Shown one piece after another: positions 60,434-64,000 of a DNA stretch of 64,000 nt. This stretch comes from Bacteroidota bacterium (GTDB lineage Bacteria > Bacteroidota > Ignavibacteria > Ignavibacteriales > Ignavibacteriaceae). The position numbers and the translations under genes are program-made. The stretch spans positions 1-64,000 of the forward strand of contig JAMCWE010000021.1 of NCBI GenBank assembly GCA_023475265.1, written 5' to 3'. The notes beneath the pieces were generated by a model. That model saw nothing but the letters and a program-made list of their open reading frames with translations. It did no database searches and was not told the DNA's origin. Within the stretch, counting starts at the first letter, position 1; each line of letters starts with the position of its first letter.

Positions 60434-62173
60434 TTATTTGCTAAGTTTGAATTTATCTACAAGTTCAAATCTACCATCTTTATATCTAACAATATTTAAA
60501 AATTTATTTACTCTGTCCTTATCAAAATAAATATCATTATGGTAACCTTGATATTTTATTTTAGCTTCAAGCTCATCATCTAAAGTTTTGCGATCGGCAT
60601 TAAAATCTTTAACTACAGTTAATAAATATTCAGCAGCATCGTATCCATATAAAACATTTCTATCTGCTTCCATTTTTGTTTGATTAGAAAATCCTTTATT
60701 AAAAATTTGGTATGCAGAATCTGTGTAATCAATAAAATAATCCGAATCGAAAGTTAATTTATTACTTAATTCCGGATAAGTCTCGAAACCTTTTGCTAAA
60801 AACCAATCTTGATTTCCATAAATTGGCAGACTAAAATTATATAATACAAATTGTGAAAGAATAGCCGGCACATCGCGGTTATCAACTAATGGCAAATATA
60901 TTCCATCCAACTTGGATGAATCCGCAACGATTTTTGAAATTTGTTTTGCGAAGGAAGTGCTGTCACTATTATATTTTTGTGCAGTAATTATTTTGCCGCC
61001 TAACAGCTTAAATTCTTTTATGAATGAATCAGCAAAGGTTGGTGAATAACCCTCCTCAGCATATAGCACTGCCATTCTTTTTTTATTTTCAACATAATAA
61101 ATATATTCAGCCATTACCTTTCCCCTCAATTGAAATGTTGGATTGGCTTGAAAAAAACTGGGATACAATCCTGTTAAATCATCATCTGTGGCTGTTGGCG
61201 AAATTATAGGAATATTTGTATTCGAGAAAGCTTTTAATGTCTCCTTAACTTCGTCACTATAAATAGGTCCGATAATTGCTTTAAGAGAAGGAATTTTTGT
61301 AAGTTCATTTTTAATTTTTTGTATTTCGCTTTCATCCCGTTTAGTATCTCGGATTATAAGTCCAAGCTTTTGATCATGATCTTTATTATAAGTTGAAACG
61401 GCAAACTTTATCCCTTCAAGAATTTCCGAGACAGCTCTCATATCAACATTTCCTGAACTACTACTTAAAGGTAAAAGTGCAGCAATAACCGGAGTAGAAA
61501 TATTTTCTTGACCGTTTATTAATTTTTTATTTAGACTTTCAGCTTCCATTTTCTCTTCAGAATTGGGGAAGTCTTTTAATATACTTTTAAATGAATTTGA
61601 AGCGTCCGCTGAATCATCATTTTGAAGATATGATTTGCCAAGCAATAATAATAGAAATGGTTTTGAATTAATTCCATTGGAACTATCTGCAATTGATTTG
61701 ATTTGGATTGTTGATAAATAATTCAAAGCAATTTTTTCAGCGCTGGTTTTTGCATAATTGTTATAAAAAGTTGAAGAAGCTGTATCTATCAGTGCGGTCA
61801 ATTCCATCACTGCTGAATAATAATCTTTTGACTCAACATAAATTTGCGCTAAAGTTAATTTTGCTTCATCAACATATTTGCTGTCAGGGTATTCTTTTAA
61901 AAATTGTTTAAGGATGTCCTTTGCCTCATAAAATAATTTTAATTGCAGCAAAGATTTTCCATCAAATATATATACAATTGTAGTTTTCGGATTAAGTCTA
62001 TTTTGCATAATGATGTGGTTAAAAATTTGATGAGCATCTTTGAAGTTTGATGAATTATAAAAATCTAAACCTTGTTTGAATTCATTATTAACTTTTGAAG
62101 TATCATTTTCCTGAGAATACAAAAAAATGGGAAACAAAATTAGTATTGAAAGTGCTATTAAATTTCTAACCAT
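60434..62173 (-). CDS. Periplasmic-binding-protein-like receptor (LpoA/ABC Leu-binding type) with N-terminal TPR
   Basis: TPR-like N-terminus; VIAALLPLSSSSGNVDMRAVSEILEGIKFAV...IIGPIYSDEVKETLKAFSNTNIPIISPTATDDDL. Confidence 0.85.
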   Translation of the reverse strand: MVRNLIALSILILFPIFLYSQENDTSKVNNEFKQGLDFYNSSNFKDAHQIFNHIIMQNRLNPKTTIVYIFDGKSLLQLKLFYEAKDILKQFLKEYPDSKYVDEAKLTLAQIYVESKDYYSAVMELTALIDTASSTFYNNYAKTSAEKIALNYLSTIQIKSIADSSNGINSKPFLLLLLGKSYLQNDDSADASNSFKSILKDFPNSEEKMEAESLNKKLINGQENISTPVIAALLPLSSSSGNVDMRAVSEILEGIKFAVSTYNKDHDQKLGLIIRDTKRDESEIQKIKNELTKIPSLKAIIGPIYSDEVKETLKAFSNTNIPIISPTATDDDLTGLYPSFFQANPTFQLRGKVMAEYIYYVENKKRMAVLYAEEGYSPTFADSFIKEFKLLGGKIITAQKYNSDSTSFAKQISKIVADSSKLDGIYLPLVDNRDVPAILSQFVLYNFSLPIYGNQDWFLAKGFETYPELSNKLTFDSDYFIDYTDSAYQIFNKGFSNQTKMEADRNVLYGYDAAEYLLTVVKDFNADRKTLDDELEAKIKYQGYHNDIYFDKDRVNKFLNIVRYKDGRFELVDKFKLSK

Positions 62174-63092
62174 CTAATACCACAGAATTATTTAAAAGTG
62201 TGGATGCTTGATTTTTTCCGGTAATAGCAGTTTGGTTTTCAGGATCAAGTTTAATTGCGATGTCAAAATATGCTAAAGCATCTTTTGCTTTTTGAGATTT
62301 CAAACAAGCTTCGGCAAGCTTTGTATAAACATCAGATGGAACTTCTTCAATCTTCTCAATGTACTTTAAAAATTTTTTTTCAGCTTTGGAGAATTCACTT
62401 AGCTTCAAATAAATTTTTCCAGCTAATTCATATATAGAAGGCTCTTCTGGATTTAGCTTGATCGCTTTTTCAATTGGCAATACCGCATGAGCATACATCC
62501 CCATGTTATAATATGTTTCAGCATAAATTTTATTTAGTTCCCAAAAATTTGAATACATTGTTTCAGCCTTCTTAGCATACATCAAAGTGTTTTCAAAATT
62601 CTTCAAATTCAATTCTAGCTTTGCTAAGTAAATATATGCTTCATGAAGAAGTTCCGATTGTTTTCCAAATGAAATAAAATTTAGAAAACTATTCTTTGCC
62701 AATTCAAATTCATTAAGCATAAAATGAGAATAGCCAATAAAGAAAGAAACTGAAGGTTCCTCTTGAGGCAAAATATAGCTTAATGTTTCAATCGCATCTT
62801 CCCATTTAGAATTTCTTAAAAAGAATTGCCCATAGAATAATCTAACATCTTTATTCTCAGGATCTTTTTCGAGAATCTGTTTTAATAAGCTTGATGCAGA
62901 ATTTAAATTTCCCAATTGTTCATAAAGACTTGAAAGCCGAAAATATAATTCGATGAGTTCAGGATTTTGTTCAATAAGTGAATTGTATATTTGAACCGAA
63001 TGCAGAAGCTTTCCCTGAGCCTCAAAATCTTGAGCCAGTTTCATTTTATGATCAAGCTGATATTTCTTTTCAGACATCTTATTCCCACTCAA
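62166..63092 (-). CDS. Tetratricopeptide repeat protein
   Basis: Multiple TPR units; overlaps both neighbours. Confidence 0.88.
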   Translation of the reverse strand: MSGNKMSEKKYQLDHKMKLAQDFEAQGKLLHSVQIYNSLIEQNPELIELYFRLSSLYEQLGNLNSASSLLKQILEKDPENKDVRLFYGQFFLRNSKWEDAIETLSYILPQEEPSVSFFIGYSHFMLNEFELAKNSFLNFISFGKQSELLHEAYIYLAKLELNLKNFENTLMYAKKAETMYSNFWELNKIYAETYYNMGMYAHAVLPIEKAIKLNPEEPSIYELAGKIYLKLSEFSKAEKKFLKYIEKIEEVPSDVYTKLAEACLKSQKAKDALAYFDIAIKLDPENQTAITGKNQASTLLNNSVVLDG

Positions 63093-64000
63093 TTGTGGAA
63101 GGTGGTTTAGAGCTTATATCATAAACAACTCTATTTACACCTCTCACTTTATTAATAATCTTGCTCGAAAGATTTGCAAGAAAATCATTATCAAATCTGA
63201 ACCAGTCTGCTGTCATCCCATCAACTGAAGTAACTGCACGAAGTGCTAAAACATTATCGTATGTTCTAAAATCTCCCATTACTCCAACGGATTGAATTGG
63301 TAATAAAACTGCAAAGGCTTGCCAAATTTTATTATATAAATTTGCATCTTTTATTTCATTTATAAAAATATCGTCTGCTTCTCTTAATATATCTAGCTTT
63401 TCCTTTGTTATCTCTCCCAAAATTCTTACTGCCAAACCAGGGCCAGGAAAAGGATGTCGTTCAATAAATTCTTCCGGAATATTTAATTCTCTTCCAACAT
63501 TTCTAACTTCATCTTTAAATAATTCTCTGAACGGCTCAATTAGTTTTAAATTCATTTTTTCAGGTAAGCCGCCAACATTATGATGAGTTTTAATAGTTAC
63601 TGATGCGCCTTTAAATGAGGTAGATTCAATTACATCAGGATAGAGAGTTCCTTGAACTAAAAATTTAACATCGTCATGTTTTTTTGCTTCTTCTTCAAAT
63701 ACCTCGATGAAAGTATTGCCAATTATTTTTCTTTTCTTCTCCGGATCTGTAACGCCAGCCAATTTTTTTAAGAACTTTTCCGATGCATCGATGTGTATAT
63801 GATTTAAATTTAATTTTTCTTCAAAGAGCTTACCAATTTTTTTGCTTTCATCTTTTCTCATTAATCCGGTATCGATATGAACGCAAATTAGATTATCGCC
63901 TATTGCTTTTTTAACTAGAACTGCTGCAACTGTTGAATCAACACCACCGCTAAGAGCACAAATTACTTTAGAATTTCCGGATGTGTTTTTAATTGCAGCA
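63079..64000 (-). CDS. guaA: GMP synthase (glutamine-hydrolysing), 5' end beyond the window
   Basis: Reading through the window edge: [52 protein letters not shown]...[27 protein letters not shown]. Confidence 0.95.
   Translation of the reverse strand, partial: AAIKNTSGNSKVICALSGGVDSTVAAVLVKKAIGDNLICVHIDTGLMRKDESKKIGKLFEEKLNLNHIHIDASEKFLKKLAGVTDPEKKRKIIGNTFIEVFEEEAKKHDDVKFLVQGTLYPDVIESTSFKGASVTIKTHHNVGGLPEKMNLKLIEPFRELFKDEVRNVGRELNIPEEFIERHPFPGPGLAVRILGEITKEKLDILREADDIFINEIKDANLYNKIWQAFAVLLPIQSVGVMGDFRTYDNVLALRAVTSVDGMTADWFRFDNDFLANLSSKIINKVRGVNRVVYDISSKPPSTIEWE

Noticed and set aside
1-64000. tRNA, rRNA genes or prophage structural modules
   Set aside because: No tRNA-like T-arm/anticodon patterns or rRNA-like segments were recognised by eye, and no phage capsid, tail or integrase proteins appear in the ORF track. 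tRNAscan-SE and Infernal should confirm.

Overview
The gene content looks like an Ignavibacteria/Bacteroidota-Chlorobi-type chromosome: low GC, a T9SS-type C-terminal sorting domain and Bacteroidota-like promoter elements. This taxonomic placement is inference. Most of the window is ordinary housekeeping: phosphate transport, asnA, uvrA, lepA, lepB, folK/folB, surE, argS, rsfS, panD, a complete trp operon with an embedded DAHP synthase, mazG, phoH, radC and a truncated guaA. There is also a complete TetR-controlled ABC-2/HlyD/TolC efflux cluster and a DUF362/polyferredoxin pair. The accessory region is about 19.1-23.3 kb. It holds a degenerate 42-bp tandem repeat, an uncharacterised conserved gene, a DUF1883 + 2-TM gene pair, a structured (possibly attC-like) spacer, a SieB-like membrane protein, and a REP-associated (RAYT/IS200-like) transposase inside a dense hairpin array. 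The best-supported items missing from the ORF track are: (i) a trp attenuator with leader peptide MKKISGTYYYTNKKFNQNSWWWYSAHNSMTQ, a 13-bp terminator and a competing antiterminator upstream of trpE; (ii) a full-length folK whose only plausible start is ATT; (iii) the 42-bp/14-codon repeat array. No tRNA, rRNA or CRISPR array was recognised. All family calls come from reading the protein sequences, with no database search.
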